DNA of 64,000 nucleotides from Lingula anatina (taxonomy: Eukaryota > Brachiopoda > Lingulata > Lingulida > Lingulidae): the NCBI RefSeq assembly GCF_001039355.2, contig NW_019775706.1:64001-128000 (forward strand). The letters are read 5' to 3'. This document shows, piece after piece, positions 13,039 through 27,063 of this stretch. Below the pieces are notes generated by a model. It ran no database searches. It was not told where the DNA came from and was given only the letters and a program-made list of their open reading frames with translations. The stretch's first letter is position 1. Each line of letters starts with the position of its first letter. A program made the translations under genes and the position numbers.

Positions 13039-13093
13039 TGCTGCCTTTTTAGCGGTGTCAAATCATAAATTTGACACTGTGATTAAAGGCAGC
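13039..13093 (+). other. Imperfect hairpin (inverted repeat)
   Basis: Arm TGCTGCCTTT pairs with AAAGGCAGCA, and arm GTGTCAAAT pairs with ATTTGACAC. An unpaired internal loop of about 6x7 bases separates the two stems and the terminal loop is only a few bases. Total about 55 nt. The size is near that of a microRNA precursor, but the large internal loop argues against a typical one. Confidence 0.5.
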
Positions 13094-16064
13094 AAAAGCG
13101 ATCACTTTCATTTTCATGTTGTAAAGTTAATATGTTTTCAGGCTATTTTAATGTGATCAAAGCCTACTTCTGTAGCATGGAAAGATAGGACAATGATTGG
13201 CATCATTTCCGATTCCTAGTTGGTCTGAAAGTAAATCAATAGAGCAGATATAGACAGGGCATAATAAATGATGATATTGCTCTAGAAATTGAAAGGTCAG
13301 ACTACTTGATTAGGGCTGCTTTGTAAGCTGCTTGTGGTTGNAAAGAAAGAAAGAAATCAATGAAAGACAATATTAACAAACAAATCAACTTTCTATATTC
13401 TTTCTTAAAAGGCAGCCTAGTTGGTTAATTTTATTTGCAGACTTTGATTCTAAAGACACATTTTGCACTTGAGTCATTTTGTAATAAGAAAAAGTCCCTG
13501 CTTGTATCTAAAGCTTGAAGTTAATCTGTCATTTTATCAATGAATATGAAGGGCCTTTAGAGTGCCTTCAGCAGAATTGGCATCATTTTAAGGGATTGGG
13601 GGGGGGGGGGGAGGGGTGAGAATCCCATCTTATAAATAGAAGGTTTGACATCTTGATCAAAATTTATTCTAGATATGTATCAAGTGTTATTGTTTGTACA
13701 ATTTTGCTTAATTTCCTTTGTGTTGTGAAGTGACTGAACTGGACAAAAGCGGTTCAAACCAGAGACAACTGATTGAAAAACAGTGTTTATATTATCTGGC
13801 GTTATTGTGTGAATGTCCTGAAATCTTTAGTTAAGCATAGTTAATGATTTACGTCAGTTATACTCTTGCTCATGACGTGATAGGGCATTCTCCCCGGGTT
13901 AAATAGGGTAACTCTAAGTGATTTGCTTTTATGAACAAATGCTTTTTTATTAATGTGTTTTCTTGGAATCGTTTGATTTTAGTTTTAAAGCTCTCTTCAG
14001 ATATTGGAAAATGCCAATCATCAGCAGTATTCTGGGCAGTAAGGTTTTTTAAAATTGTTTTTCCTGGTATTCTGCTCTTTGTTTTTCAATATTGTGCTGA
14101 AAATTTAGAAAGTGATTTACTGAGGCTTCTTGGAAACAGCTTGATCTGCTTTGGACAGAAAATCATTCCTTATATTTGTGGAAAACAGACTGAGAAAGTG
14201 AAGTGTTGCATGAAGCCGACTTCTCAAGCTACATGTATAATCTGTGGTATCCTTATTTTGAATCACAGTGATTAATAATTGGGTGATCGATTTTTTCATC
14301 TGTTTGCAAACTCGGTGAACTCACTTCTTATCAACCAGTGGGCAGTCACAATTACGGTAATTATTTGAAATTTTCAAACACCCCACGTTTTCTAATATAT
14401 TGCTTTTTTGAGATTTTCTCATATTCGGACACATTAACTTTTTTCGACAAATTTAGAACCGAACTAACATTCCTAAATAGTAGAATTAAGATATTCAAGT
14501 TCTGTATCAACAAATGTTTTAATTTGCTGAGTTATATTGTTCAGATTTTTCATGTAATTACAGGAGAGAATGGCTGGAGTGAAAGGAGAAATCAATTTTG
14601 TTATTTCTCTACCTACCTATGCTAACTGGTGTACATGAAAAATATTTCTGTGGACTTTCCATCTTGTATTGATTTGTCGATATATATGAATATATATAGG
14701 GTACTGGTATTGTTACTTTTTGATCAGATTGAAAAAGGCAGCACAAAATGAAGTTCGTCATTTGTGGTTTTGTTTCATTAACAAGTGTTGAACAGGAGGC
14801 ACAGCTCCAAGAAAACTGCAGTGTTTCTGTGATTATACTCAAGTTACAGAATATTTGGCAGTGCTTGTATTATAACAGCCAAAAATGTGTAGGAATTATA
14901 ACACCTCCCTATTTGTTAATAAGCTATTGTTTTCTCACAGACAAGTGATTTGGTCATATTAAAACCATTTACATTTACTATATAATATTATTTTGTGGAG
15001 TAGGCCCTGCTGTAAGATAGGCTGGATTCAAGTACACAGTTTTCAGTGTGCTAACTCAAACTGATGTCACAAGCACTGTATATGACCAGTGAATGAGACG
15101 AGGTGATTTTTCATGTGACAAACACATGGTCAAATACTATGCGTCAGCTGAGTATGTGTCATTCATAAAAATAACCTTGAAATAGTCTCCCCCCCCCCCT
15201 CCTTGACTCCTTATGTTACACCGAGGTTGTATTTTGATTTATGCTAGTTAATTTTGTTGTCACGAGGAATATTGTCCTTTTGAATTATAAAGTTGTTTGG
15301 GGGGAGTATTGAAGAGGAGAAATAACACATTTGTATGAGTTGTTTTGTATCAAAGTAATAATGAAAAGGTTTGGTCTACATGGGAGGTATAACCAAGGTA
15401 TTAAAAAAAGGAAAGAGTAATAGTACCAATGGTTTCACTAACCATAATTTATGTCTTTAATACAAGCAGATCAAGTGAACGAAAGGCCGTCGGTTTAATT
15501 GATCGTGTTTGGCTCCCTTGTCTACATTCACTTCACCGCCCAAGCATTGACCCCCGCGGGAGGTCACACCTTCAGAGGGAACCGGTGGCCCGCTTTGTAG
15601 CCCTTCTGTGTCAAGTAGAGGGGACTGCATTGTGTTTCCACCCACTGTGGAATGTTGCCTATAGGCCGTGTACAGTGGTGGAATATTTGCTGAAGAATGA
15701 CCTGCCCCCAGTGGCCCTCGTTGTCCTGGTGTTTACACGTGGGTGGTGGTAGTTCTTGAAGATTGACATGAATTGTTAGCTTACTAGTCTATGGCAGCTC
15801 TCTGTCTGGACTGTAACTCTTTAAAGACGTCTACACATACTTAGTAGGCTATCCATTGATAAGAGATTGCTAAGATAGAGGACTAGTTTGCAAAGGGAAC
15901 CGGCTGTTTGAGTACTAGTACTAGTAGGGGGCCAGACAGGGAGTGGATCAGGGTACAGGCACCGTCTGGTCCAGACTAAATAGGAAATGGAGTTCGCAGG
16001 AGGTAAGGAGTGCTGAAGTATTGATTAGGGATTTACTCCCTTCCTTTCCTCTCCTCCCTTCCAT

Positions 16065-16066
16065 TT

Positions 16067-16112
<46 letters not shown>
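16065..16112 (+). repeat. (TC)n(AC)n microsatellite
   Basis: A TC run followed directly by an AC run; it accounts for the open frames on both strands here. Confidence 0.9.
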
Positions 16113-17484
16113 GGACGCACACAAGGACACACTTATAAAACCACCCTGATCCTTACAGAACCCTACTAGTAGTTATGCCCTGCTTTTTTAGAGATGCATA
16201 TTTCCGACTTGGCTCTGTGAATCAGTATGAAGGAGTCTTCTAAAGGTATGTGAACACAGGGCCAAATTTCCATGCTGATAAGATTGTTTAAATTACTCCA
16301 TTGGAATGTGTGTACTTAAAACTGGGGTACGGCAAGTTTTCCTGTCTGGACTTGTTACCTGCATTCAACAACAGTATCTCTATTGAAGCATTGACTATGT
16401 AAAGTTGAACACACACTGTTGGCCTCAAATGTCTGACTCTGCAGTGGAGTCATTATCATGTCTTTAGTTTGTGGTTAAACCCTGTATATACTTGGAAATT
16501 CACTTCTATCGTCTAGCTGATCGTCTTCAAATATTGATGACATATGCTTTTGTTTTTATCACACGATTTAACACAATTCGGTTTCTGAATACTTTGCCGT
16601 AGTGTGCATGAAATTAGGGAAGCTGGACACTGAGTCTGATTGGTTATTTGATCGATTGTCTTTTATGGCTTTGCAATAGTGGTTAAAGGTAAGTGTATTC
16701 TCTGCTAATTCACTGTATCGGGTATAGTCCTGCTGATGTAGTCTTACGCTTGTCAAGAGAACAAGATACAGAAGGGGTAAGGTGGATATCAGTATCTGTT
16801 AAAAGTATAAAAATGATCTTAAATATTTGTAGTAAAAAACATGAAAACAGGTTCCATTTGGAAATGAACTTAAAAAGAAAAAAAAGGCTGATTACAATAG
16901 CTAGGTAATGTCCATTCTCCCACCTGATTAATGGTTTAAATATTAAAGTTTGATGTGCAAGCAAAAATGAAGGGGATAGAAGTGCAGTCTTTTTTTTTTT
17001 TTAATTTAAAAAAAAAGTCTTAAGCGTTGTGTTCCAGCAGTTTGCATATTTGGTATATGATAATTGAGAACTTGGGCTATTGATTATTAAGGTCAAAAGG
17101 TGACATTGATACACTGTCTTCAAGCCGAATGCTTGACCCAGCTACTGGGTTACCTGCATGTCTGGGCTTGTTCTTCCCTACCTGCATGTTAATCACAGTA
17201 TGACGGAACAGACAGTGCGTAAGATTGTGAGGTGCAGGTGTCGTAATCTTTCGTTGCTTTATCATATGATTTTTTTTTAGGTGATTGTGATCTTTTGTCT
17301 GTCTCTTGTGTTTTTTTGTTTTTTTTTTCTTTATATCTGTAGCAAAACATCTATAAGCTGTTAAAGCTATGAGTCTAATAGGTGAAAAGTTGGGAGAAAT
17401 AATTTTTTGGATTTTGCATTCATTTTCTCAAAGAGCGGTGTACTTCTAATTATGTCTTCTGTCAAATTTTGACAAACATACTTG

Positions 17485-17494
17485 ATTAATTAAT

Positions 17495-17525
<31 letters not shown>

Positions 17526-17530
17526 TTTTA
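17485..17530 (+). repeat. (ATTT)n microsatellite
   Basis: About ten ATTT/TTTA units followed by ATT triplets. Confidence 0.9.
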
Positions 17531-20500
17531 TTATTATTATTATTTTATTTTTTTTTTGCATTTGCATTTGACCAGTGAAACTATTTGTGACACATTGGTA
17601 CACATAGTCTGAAGATATTCAACAGAAGGTCAGGTGTTGTCTAGACAGGCCATTGTACTGCAATTCATAGCAAGTAGAACTGAATAGCATAACCCAGTCT
17701 AGACTACTGGTACATGGCACTGGAGGTGCCTTCCTTGATCTGGAGGAGAAGGCATGTTGTTGTAACAATATAGTTCAACGTAATGAAACGAAAAGGAATT
17801 GTGAAATGATAAGATTCCAGGCAACAAGGTTTATGAACACAGACCATCTTGGAACTCCTCTGTTGTTACTTTTGCACACAGTCCAAGAGAGTGTGGTCTT
17901 GGCACACCTTGGCCAGTGGCTCTGTACACAATGTCCACTGTCCAGTGAATAATAAGAAATATACATCAGATGAACTTTTTAATAAATGAGCTGTCACACT
18001 TGTCAGTCACACCTTTGTTTTATGGATGTGATTTGTGAGTTTCAAGGTTGATGAGCTAGTGCGTTTGGGTAAGAAAGAGAGGGAAATGAACATTTTTTTT
18101 TTCTACATTTGTAAATGTGGGAGTCGGAGCACATTTTGGACCAGTTAATCTGCGGACTAACTAGCCTTGGGATCTAATATAGTGCCACCCACTTATAAGA
18201 GTGCCAAGTTTCCCCTGCTGGGATGGCAGGCGTGGGGGGCAGAAATCCACTGTCAAGTCTGCACTGTATTTGATCCGCAGACTAGTTCCTCTGCAGATGA
18301 ACTGGTTGTGAAAAACAGATGCATTCCTTGTGGTAAAGGTGTACTAGGTAGGATGTACGTACAGGTTTGTTACTGATGTTTTCTTATTGATTGACAACAA
18401 AATAAGTCATCTTTACCGGGTTTTTGTGATGGAGAGGGCATATGGTCAAGCAACTGCCCCAAATGACCAAACAATCCTTATCCTCAGCCTACTGGTACCT
18501 TTATATTCAAGAGAACAATCACTTGAATTATTAAAGGGGCAACTCCTGTATAAAGTATACTCTTTCTGACAGTAGCTAATATATTTGTCTGGAGATAATA
18601 TATTTAAGTTTCTTGGACATTTTCCCTCTAGAATGTCAACAGCATTAGAAAAGGGAAATGAAGGGAGACTAAGCTACTTATTACATTTCAGAACTTGTGC
18701 TCCAGGAAAGGTGGCAAAAAAACAAGCACTAGTAGATAATTCAAGATTGCATGTCAAGATTTTCCAAACGAAGCTACTAAAAGCCTAATCTGCTTGTCAT
18801 AGTTGGCTAAACAGAAGTTTAGCAGTCAAAGCTTGAAGGACATTTTTCCGTATTTTAAAGAGGGGGCAAGCCTGTGGACTGTTTTTCAGGCAAAATTTGA
18901 CTAAAACAAAGCTGATTCATCATCAGATCATAAGATCACTTGTGGTAAAGTATGGTCTCTTTTGAAGACTTTATTATTGGTTGACTAATACATTGTGTGA
19001 GACATAGTGGACTTGGCTAGTCAGTTTTCTGAGTTGCAGTGTGTTATGAAAGTGCCTGCTGTTGTTTTGATGGTTGTTGATAAGTAGATTATTGTGCGTG
19101 TGGGATGAATCTGTGGATTGAGGAGTAGAAAGCTACAGAATCACATGCAGGTACGGCTTTCCTTTCGTGAAAATAACTTAATATGTAAGTTGTTTACATT
19201 GAGTGTATTTTGATGTTTAATGCTATATTTATGTAATTTTCCCAGAAGTGTAATATTCTGTCTTGATGTTCTCTGGCCTTGAAGTTGTTGATGTTTTTGA
19301 TGTTTTGAAGAAATTATGAATGATGGGTCAGTGGGACCCACAGTCATAAGCACACACGCAAGCACAACATCTTGTGCTTGAATGTTTATAGAAAAATATA
19401 GATTGAGGATGAAATTGATTAATTCTATCTTAATAAAGTATCTGTTGTGGTACTGGGGTACTAAGAGAACCTATACTTTTTGATAGCACATTTCTTTTGA
19501 TATGATAAGCATTGTCTCGTGTTTTGGAAAAATTCTCAGAAAATTTCAGTCATAATTTCCTTCTTTTTTATTTATTTATTTTTTTTTTCTTATTTTTTAC
19601 ATCTGGGGTATAACTTTAGATGACATAACATGTCTTTGTCCCCCACTCCTTTTGAAAACTTCAGTGACATCAGCTTTATCAGTGGACCACAAGGAAGTTG
19701 TCTTTTTTGAACAGCATTCAGTATCCTCAACATGGGCCATAGAAAAGCCATAGGCAATTGCATTGTGGATTTTTATTGCATCAATACACAAATTCCAGTA
19801 TTGTTGACTAAGCTAGTTCTGATTCAGAACATTGTGTGAGTAAAAATGCCAGCACGAGGAAGTTTTTGATAATTGTATCTTTTCTATTTTATAGGTAGCA
19901 ATTGATTTTTTTTTCTTTTTTGGTTAATTTTTGTCAGAGGTATGATAGATCTTTTCTTTTCACTTTAGAAGTAAATTGATCAGAATGCATTTTGAAAAAA
20001 ACCCTGTCCCATTTACAAAGAAATACTCCACAACATTCGTTGGCCAAGTACACATACACTTTTTATCCCTTTGCTGACAGCCATGATGTCATGATGATGA
20101 CCTTTGACCTGCATCATTTTATTGTTTGTTTATTCCTAGCACCAGTACTTCACTTTGTAGCCTTAACTGTAGCAGGCAGGTATGTGTGTGCATATATTCA
20201 TAGTGGCAGTCATTGTTTTGTAGGGCATGGGGGTTTGGCCCTATACTCTCTCAAGGTTTTTGACAATCCTCATCTAAACTGACTGTCTGGATAGCATGTA
20301 TTACCTAGGGTTTTTGATACTGTCACTTGAGACTTCAAGGTGAGCAAAACGGGAGAGTCTGGTTTCTGCATATAAAGATGCCAATCATTTAAAAAAATTC
20401 CTGTACTTACCAGGTCAAACAGTTTGCATAGTCAGATGTTGGGGGAAGGGTTAAATCTGTTTTATTTATTTATTTACCAAAAGATATGTTCTTATTTTTT

Positions 20501-22737
20501 AACCAGAAAAGGATATTTTATTCATATTTTTTTCATAATTTGGTGTGTTATATTTTCCTTTGATATTGAGATCCTAGCACTGTGTGGCAAGGTGCCCAGA
20601 GGAAAACTGCCTTGGATTCCGTATTATGGGTATTTTTTTGCTTCCTGTACCTGTGCAGTGCTATGAGGCGGCTGTCTATTCATAGAATTCCCCCAGAAAA
20701 CCTATCTTAATCTGACTGATACTCCCAGCTTTTGTTATTGTTGTTATTTGTGGCGTCACTGCTGCCAGTTAGCATATTTCTGGGCTGCGGAGGGGTTGGA
20801 CACCGCATTTGTTTTGGATTAATTTCAACCAGGAAGAAACTTCAAAGAAAGGATGTAACATGGAGATAGGTGAGTTATTGTTGAAAAAAATAGGGGCGGG
20901 GTGGGGGGAGTAATGAGCCGAGTGAATTAGATACATGTAGGCTACACTTCAGAAGAAGATTGCAGCTAGTTTGAAAGCGAATATCAGTTAAAAGGAATTT
21001 CCCAAGATTGGCTGTGGTGTCTTGGGGAGAAAGGTATGTTATTACTGAGAGAATATCAGCCAAAAGCTGGCGTACACATACTTAGGTAAGCCAGGATTTG
21101 AAGCTAACTTTATTGGGTCTGGTCTGGGCTGGAGAATGTTTTTGGTGGATTTGTCTGGAGCATAATGTGTATAGTTTTGTCTGGGGAGTTGAGATGTTTG
21201 TTGTTGGAAGTGACAGCCTTGCTTTCGAAAGTGCATCATTTGCATGGCACCAGTGGACTCAGGACAGAGCTGGAGAGATGTGTGTTATTGGAGGGGAGGG
21301 GGGCACATGGACAAAATTATTTACTGAGTGAAATCAGAAATAGAAAAAGAGGAGTTTTACTGGGGGAGTATGGGGCATTCCAAAAGGGTGGAAAGGAGAG
21401 CATGTCACCCACTGTGTTCTTCCCCCTCTCTCTGGATACACCATTGTTCAGTCTATTCCACTTTGATAACCATATTGGTTTACTTTGATTGTTTTTGGTT
21501 TGGAGTAAACTGCTGTGTATATGATGGCAAAGTGATATGGATAAGCGGGTTAAGTGAGGTATTGCGGTCTATATGAACTGATTTTCTGGATAAATGTTGC
21601 ATAAGGCTTCAGCGTGCATTCTAGGAATCGTTATGTTACTGTGTTATGGTGAAGATTGCTTATTTCAAGTATGGAATTGACACAATAGCTGTGTATGACT
21701 TAACGAAAATAAGGATGATATAAGATGAATCTCGGAATCAATTTACACACTGCGTACTTGATAAGAGAAGATGGTTCCAGATTAATCTTTGTCTGACAAG
21801 GGCAAGACTGTTCATAATTAGAGACAAAAATATATATGTATGTAATTTAGTTGTTGCAGCACGGCTCTTGTATGCTTTCACCTTTAGTATTTGGGATAAT
21901 TTAGAAGGTGAACTTGTTATATGTGAGGCAAAATAAGCTTCATTTTGGACATAACTGAGCTGCAGGTGGGGATTGCAATTAGGGCATTTTTTTTTCCTGT
22001 GAATATCACTAATTATTATCGTTATAGTATGTTCTTAGTACTGTACTTGACATTCATTATAGTAATGTCAGTTCAGCTCTTAACATGTTGCAACCGGTCG
22101 TGGCCTCACAGATGAAGGCTGGACTTTAATCTGAAAATAGATAACATGTTCTTTTTTTTTTTTTTTTTCTCTGTTATGGGTGTTTAATGTCAATGCAGTA
22201 TTGCTACAACTGAAAGTCGTTCATAAAATCATAAACATTATTGGGGGTACTCATGATTTTACCCTTTTAGTAGAGCAACTCTCTCTTTCCACAGAAAAAA
22301 ATACTTGATTTGAAGGGAGGAAACAAAAAAAATACATTACCCTCACAGTAGCAAATGAGAGAACATGTTCAAATACTCTCAATGGCTTAAATAATATAGC
22401 ATGGCTGCCCTTTCGCTAGCAGGTAATGGATTAGGTGGTAATAAGAGAGAGTGCTTACTACATCCAACAGTTCAGGCCAGCATTTGGCATTTGAGGTAAG
22501 ACCAGGGTTCACCTGGCCTGCCTTCTGCCTTACTATACCCGAAATCCTGCTGGGTGAGTATATATTGGTGGAAAAGGCTGTATGAGAGTATATTAACTGG
22601 AATGTGTATTCTCTCTCCATCTTAGGCTCAATAATATTTTTGATGCAAAAAAGAATTATGCACACACTCATGTACAATCACACACACACGTACATGCACG
22701 ACACATGTACTAGTAGGCACACACATTTGCACTCACT

Positions 22738-22745
22738 CACACACA

Positions 22746-22785
<40 letters not shown>
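22738..22785 (+). repeat. (AC)n microsatellite
   Basis: Dinucleotide run with a few interruptions. Confidence 0.9.
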
Positions 22786-22787
<2 letters not shown>

Positions 22788-25644
22788 TCACCTGATTATC
22801 ATCTTAATTGTCCTATTTAGAACCATGGCTTCGGAGCATGAGTGCTGTTTACCTAAATACACGTAATATGTGACTGAGGTAAGAAATAAATTTGGTGTGC
22901 CAGATTGCCCCTGTGCATTGCACGGTGAGGTGGGAGTTAATTTTAGGTGCTCCAGATGCTTTCCATGACTGCACAGTTCTGGGGATACAGGTAGGCGATA
23001 TTGTTGTTATTATTATATACCTGACAGGTTGCTGTTAGCTGGTATGTATACATGTATAGTTTGAAGGCTTAACAGTGTATAGCAGGCACAGTAGGTATAT
23101 GTACTTGCTAATTTATTTATTTATTTATTGTTCGAAATAGCTCAGTTATGCCAGACATCAGTTTATGTTAGCTGCTACTGAATTGGAAGATAGGAGTCGT
23201 GGGCTGACCATGTCTGGATACTTGTTTTTGTTTTTACATATATCTTAAGTAGTTGAAAAGAAACTGATAATCTCTATGGCATAAGGGGGGTTCTGCAAGA
23301 AATGCATTTTATGTGAAGAAAATCCGTAGAGTACTTATTAACCAAGAGACACAATTCAGTGATTTTGATCTTTGTATAGCAGATGTGTATGTTTTGAAAT
23401 GAGGAATGAACCCCGGACTGTGTTAATAGACATTAATGTAGGTAATACATAGCATACTAGTTTAGTAGATAACTATTTATTTCTTCGAGTTTCAGACCTG
23501 GTGCAGGCATTGGTGATTGTGATCCTCCAATTTACTCTGTTTTCAGTCCATTAGATGAGCTCAGTGTTGAACAGATGTTGATTTGTTGCCAAGGTATTGG
23601 CTGTCAATGTATGATGCTATGAATACTTTAAATCACTGCCTGGATGGTATACAGTAAAACATCTGCTTATATATGTATTGGACTTGCAAGTACAGGCTAG
23701 CTGCAAAGTATGAAATCGTTTCAGGAAAGCAGAGAAGGAACTGTGGGCAAGGTTTTGGGCCAAGGATGAAGGAGGGATAAAAGCACCTCTCTCTCTTTGA
23801 TGTATCTTCCTTATTTTTTGTCAGTCATGGTGACTCCAATTGTCTCTTTGTGATGACATCTTCAGTGAAGTCTCACACTTAGATGTGTTATTCAGGTCCC
23901 TTAGAGGAAATGTCAGGTCAGGCTAGGGTCATGTCACTACCCTTATACACAGCTGATATGGCTGGAAGTCAAGACTTTGAAATAAGACATGAGACTAGAT
24001 GGCAGCTAGTGTTGTCAGTGGGGGTGGTTAATATTTTTATTATATACCCTAGGTGACAAGTTCATTTAGACAGGCTTTGCCTTTATTTCTTGGGGGGGGG
24101 GGGGGGGCAAGTTATTTTTATGTAGTAAATGTTCTTTTCTGGCAAGTAAATTCCTTCCGTGTAAATAAATTTGGGAGAGCACTTGTCCAGAGCACAAGTG
24201 TTTATTGTTTAGTAAATTTAGTAGTAAATGATTTTTTCTGACAAGTAAATTCCTTTTCGTGCAACAAATATCCCCACAATCGTATTGTTAACTCTTGGAT
24301 AAGGTTATATAGGTTGTGCTATAGCCAGAGAGGTGTCTGGATGCATGATTTGAGCAGCAATTAGACCATCCTATGTACTAGTATGTGAATGTATTCAGTA
24401 GAGTTGCCTCTGGTGTCTGATATGAGTAGTTCTTGGAAAAGTTGTTTTATTACAGGTTCCCTTGTTAAGTATCATGCTTTTGGCAGTGGCCCATGCAAAA
24501 AGTGATGGTTATAAATGTATGTGAGAGTATGCTGTGGATAAGAAGTAAAGCTTAAAAAGGTATGTCTATTTGTCATTTACCGAGAGAAAAAATGGCTGCA
24601 CCTATGAAGTAACTCATTTTTCACCAAGTGGATGATGAATTGGCAAAAACTGTCAAATATTTCCTGTAGAAATGTCACTGATGCTGTCCGATGAGTATTA
24701 TTAAGCTTTTGCTTAAAATAGTATATGTTTCAGAGATAGCCCCCCCTTTCCCCAAGTGCTCTGTGGAATCATATATGCTGTGAGCTTAGTTAGTTGTTTG
24801 TGTGTTCCTATGCTGCAATCTACAGCCGTCTAAGGTAATGCAAATACTGTTATCTTGCTTTTGCGGAAGTTATAGAAATGCACGCACTTCACCTTTCTGT
24901 CCTATCAGTAAGGTCAAAATGCATTTTTTTAATGAGTATAGTTGTTTTTACCATAGGGTAGTCTGGTTCTTACCAGCTTGGTTTAGATGAGTGGTCTGAA
25001 ATGCCCTTTTTGCATTGTATTTTATATGGGTTTTTACAACACTATGTCTGGGATCTTGATTTATATTTAGTCCTGCAACTCTTTTTTCACCCGATGACTA
25101 ACATTAATGGCTTCGCTAGTGCTTTTGACTAATCACCTAAATGGTGACAACATTGATGTTGTAGTTTGTTCTTCTGTGCCAGTGGTATTTTGAATGGAGC
25201 ATTGAGGCATAATTTTATATGGTGATCACTTACGGTGATTGTATAATTATTTACAATTCATATTGTTCACAGTTTTGAGTAATAGCCATACTTTCCCTCA
25301 AAGAGTCTGTCTGGATAAATGATGGAAAGATGTTAATTTCCTGACATACATAAAATGAGTGCATTAGCTAATTGGATCTTTATATATCATTCCCATAGTA
25401 ATCTGCCAAGGTATCCCTTATCACAGGTCCCTACATTAAGGAAATTTCACTGCTGTGGTGAGCAAGGGAAGTAATGGTGGGGTTTTGGATTATGGCTATT
25501 TCAGAGAACATCCCCAGTTTTAGAAGGTTATTAGTTTTAGGTTTAGTGTTAATCCACATAGAAGTATTATTGTATGATGACTGCTTTGTTAAGCATCTGC
25601 TTTGTCATCAGATATCTCTGGTGCATATAAACTACAACAGTTTC

Positions 25645-25649
<5 letters not shown>

Positions 25650-25697
<48 letters not shown>

Positions 25698-25805
25698 TTT
25701 TTTTCTTCTTTTNNNNNNNNNNNNNNNNNNNNNNNNNNNNNNNNNNNNNNNNNNNNNNNNNNNNNNNNNNNNNNNNNNNNNNNNNNNNNNNNNNNNNNNN
25801 NNNNN

Positions 25806-25848
<43 letters not shown>
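25650..25848. other. Assembly gap inside a poly-T run
   Basis: More than 40 T, then about 93 n, then more than 40 T. The true length is unknown. Open frames of F or K residues across it are artefacts. Confidence 0.95.
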
Positions 25849-25849
<1 letters not shown>

Positions 25850-26501
25850 TAAAATATGTTTTGCCTGCTTAGTACAAGTATAGATTAATGAATTGTCTAG
25901 TAAATCTTTGCCCTGTCTGCGTGGTTGTTTCATAGTCTCACCACACATCTGTGTGTCTGTCTAAGTACTGGTGTCTTGTCTGATGTGAATGGGGCAGGGT
26001 TAGTGAAGACGAGGAACATAACTAAGTGTCATAGGGCCAGCAATAACTCCTTTGTAGAAAAGGTGAAGGGCCATGCTGACTTGATATATGTTTTAATGCT
26101 TTCAGTCTTTGGGCTGTATCTGCTTTTGTGATACAGGTGTGTGAGCAGCTGAATGGAGTTACTACTTGCCAAGTTAAACATTGTAAGGTTAAGCATAATT
26201 AATGCTTAGAAAAATGGAGGTGGAAGACTTCAGATTTAACATGGAAATCTGGATAGTTGGGTGTTCTATTAAGTCATTCTGGAATATGATCCTGGTTTAA
26301 GTGAAAAGAATCATATCAGTGACTGTCATATGCTGTTGGAGATGGGTGGGGTGTTGTTTCTGTCATTGTAGAGGATTCCTTACAAGGGTGGGGTACATTT
26401 TTTCTCTACAGAAGGTGCAGTCAAGCAGATAACTGCCCTTCTGCCCATGTTGGCTTGTATAGATGATGTGACAATTTAGAATTTTGGAAATGTGTTGGAT
26501 G

Positions 26502-26506
<5 letters not shown>

Positions 26507-26538
<32 letters not shown>
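26507..26538 (+). repeat. (TC)n microsatellite
   Basis: CTCTCT run in the presumed PTP4A first intron. Confidence 0.9.
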
Positions 26539-26543
<5 letters not shown>

Positions 26544-27063
26544 TATCCTGTCTATCTCTCTTCACCCATCTCTCTCGCTCTTCTCTTTCTCTCTCCTGTC
26601 AAACACACAAATGCATGCATTTCAAGAAATGTCAAACACCTGTTCTTATACAGGTGAATTGTATTACTGAAAACTGATTTCCTAGTTTTAATGCCAGTCA
26701 CCAGTTCCAAGTATAGCCATACAAAACCCTCATACTTCCCAAAAGTCAACAAGTGCAAATTTTCTTTGTCAGTTAATACTGGAAATACCACATACAATTG
26801 TATTTATAACTTTGAACCCGTATAATTCTAGGTATTGTTCAAAAGCTTGTTTAATTTCCAATTATATAACAGCAGAGCTGAGCTGTCAGCTTACTAGCTA
26901 GTACTAGTACGTAATTGGGTAAAATGTGCAGGAAATGTGCTTTGGACCGTCAGTATCTCCAAAGTTTTCCCCCTGCCTGGTTCATTATAATACAAGCAGT
27001 TTTGGTGGAATTTGGTGAGTAGTCATCACATTTATTTACCTGGGTTTATTTTTATGATTTCAG

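Larger units (their letters stand above)
12340..27063 (+). other. Presumed first intron of the PTP4A gene; no coding gene seen
   Basis: About 14.7 kb with no recognisable coding exon. Contents seen: an n at 13341, an inverted repeat at 13039-13093, G and C homopolymers (near 13598, 15189, 24090), CA/TC microsatellites (16065-16110, 22738-22785, 26507-26538), an ATTT repeat (about 17485-17530) and a poly-T assembly gap (25650-25848). Open frames here are short and of low complexity. Confidence 0.55.

Noticed and set aside
15429-15752. 107-codon frame on the plus strand
   Set aside because: No recognisable motif, no splice context, antisense frame also open; likely chance in a locally GC-richer patch.
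25474-25948. Long open frames with F and K runs
   Set aside because: Poly-T and the n gap translated; not coding.
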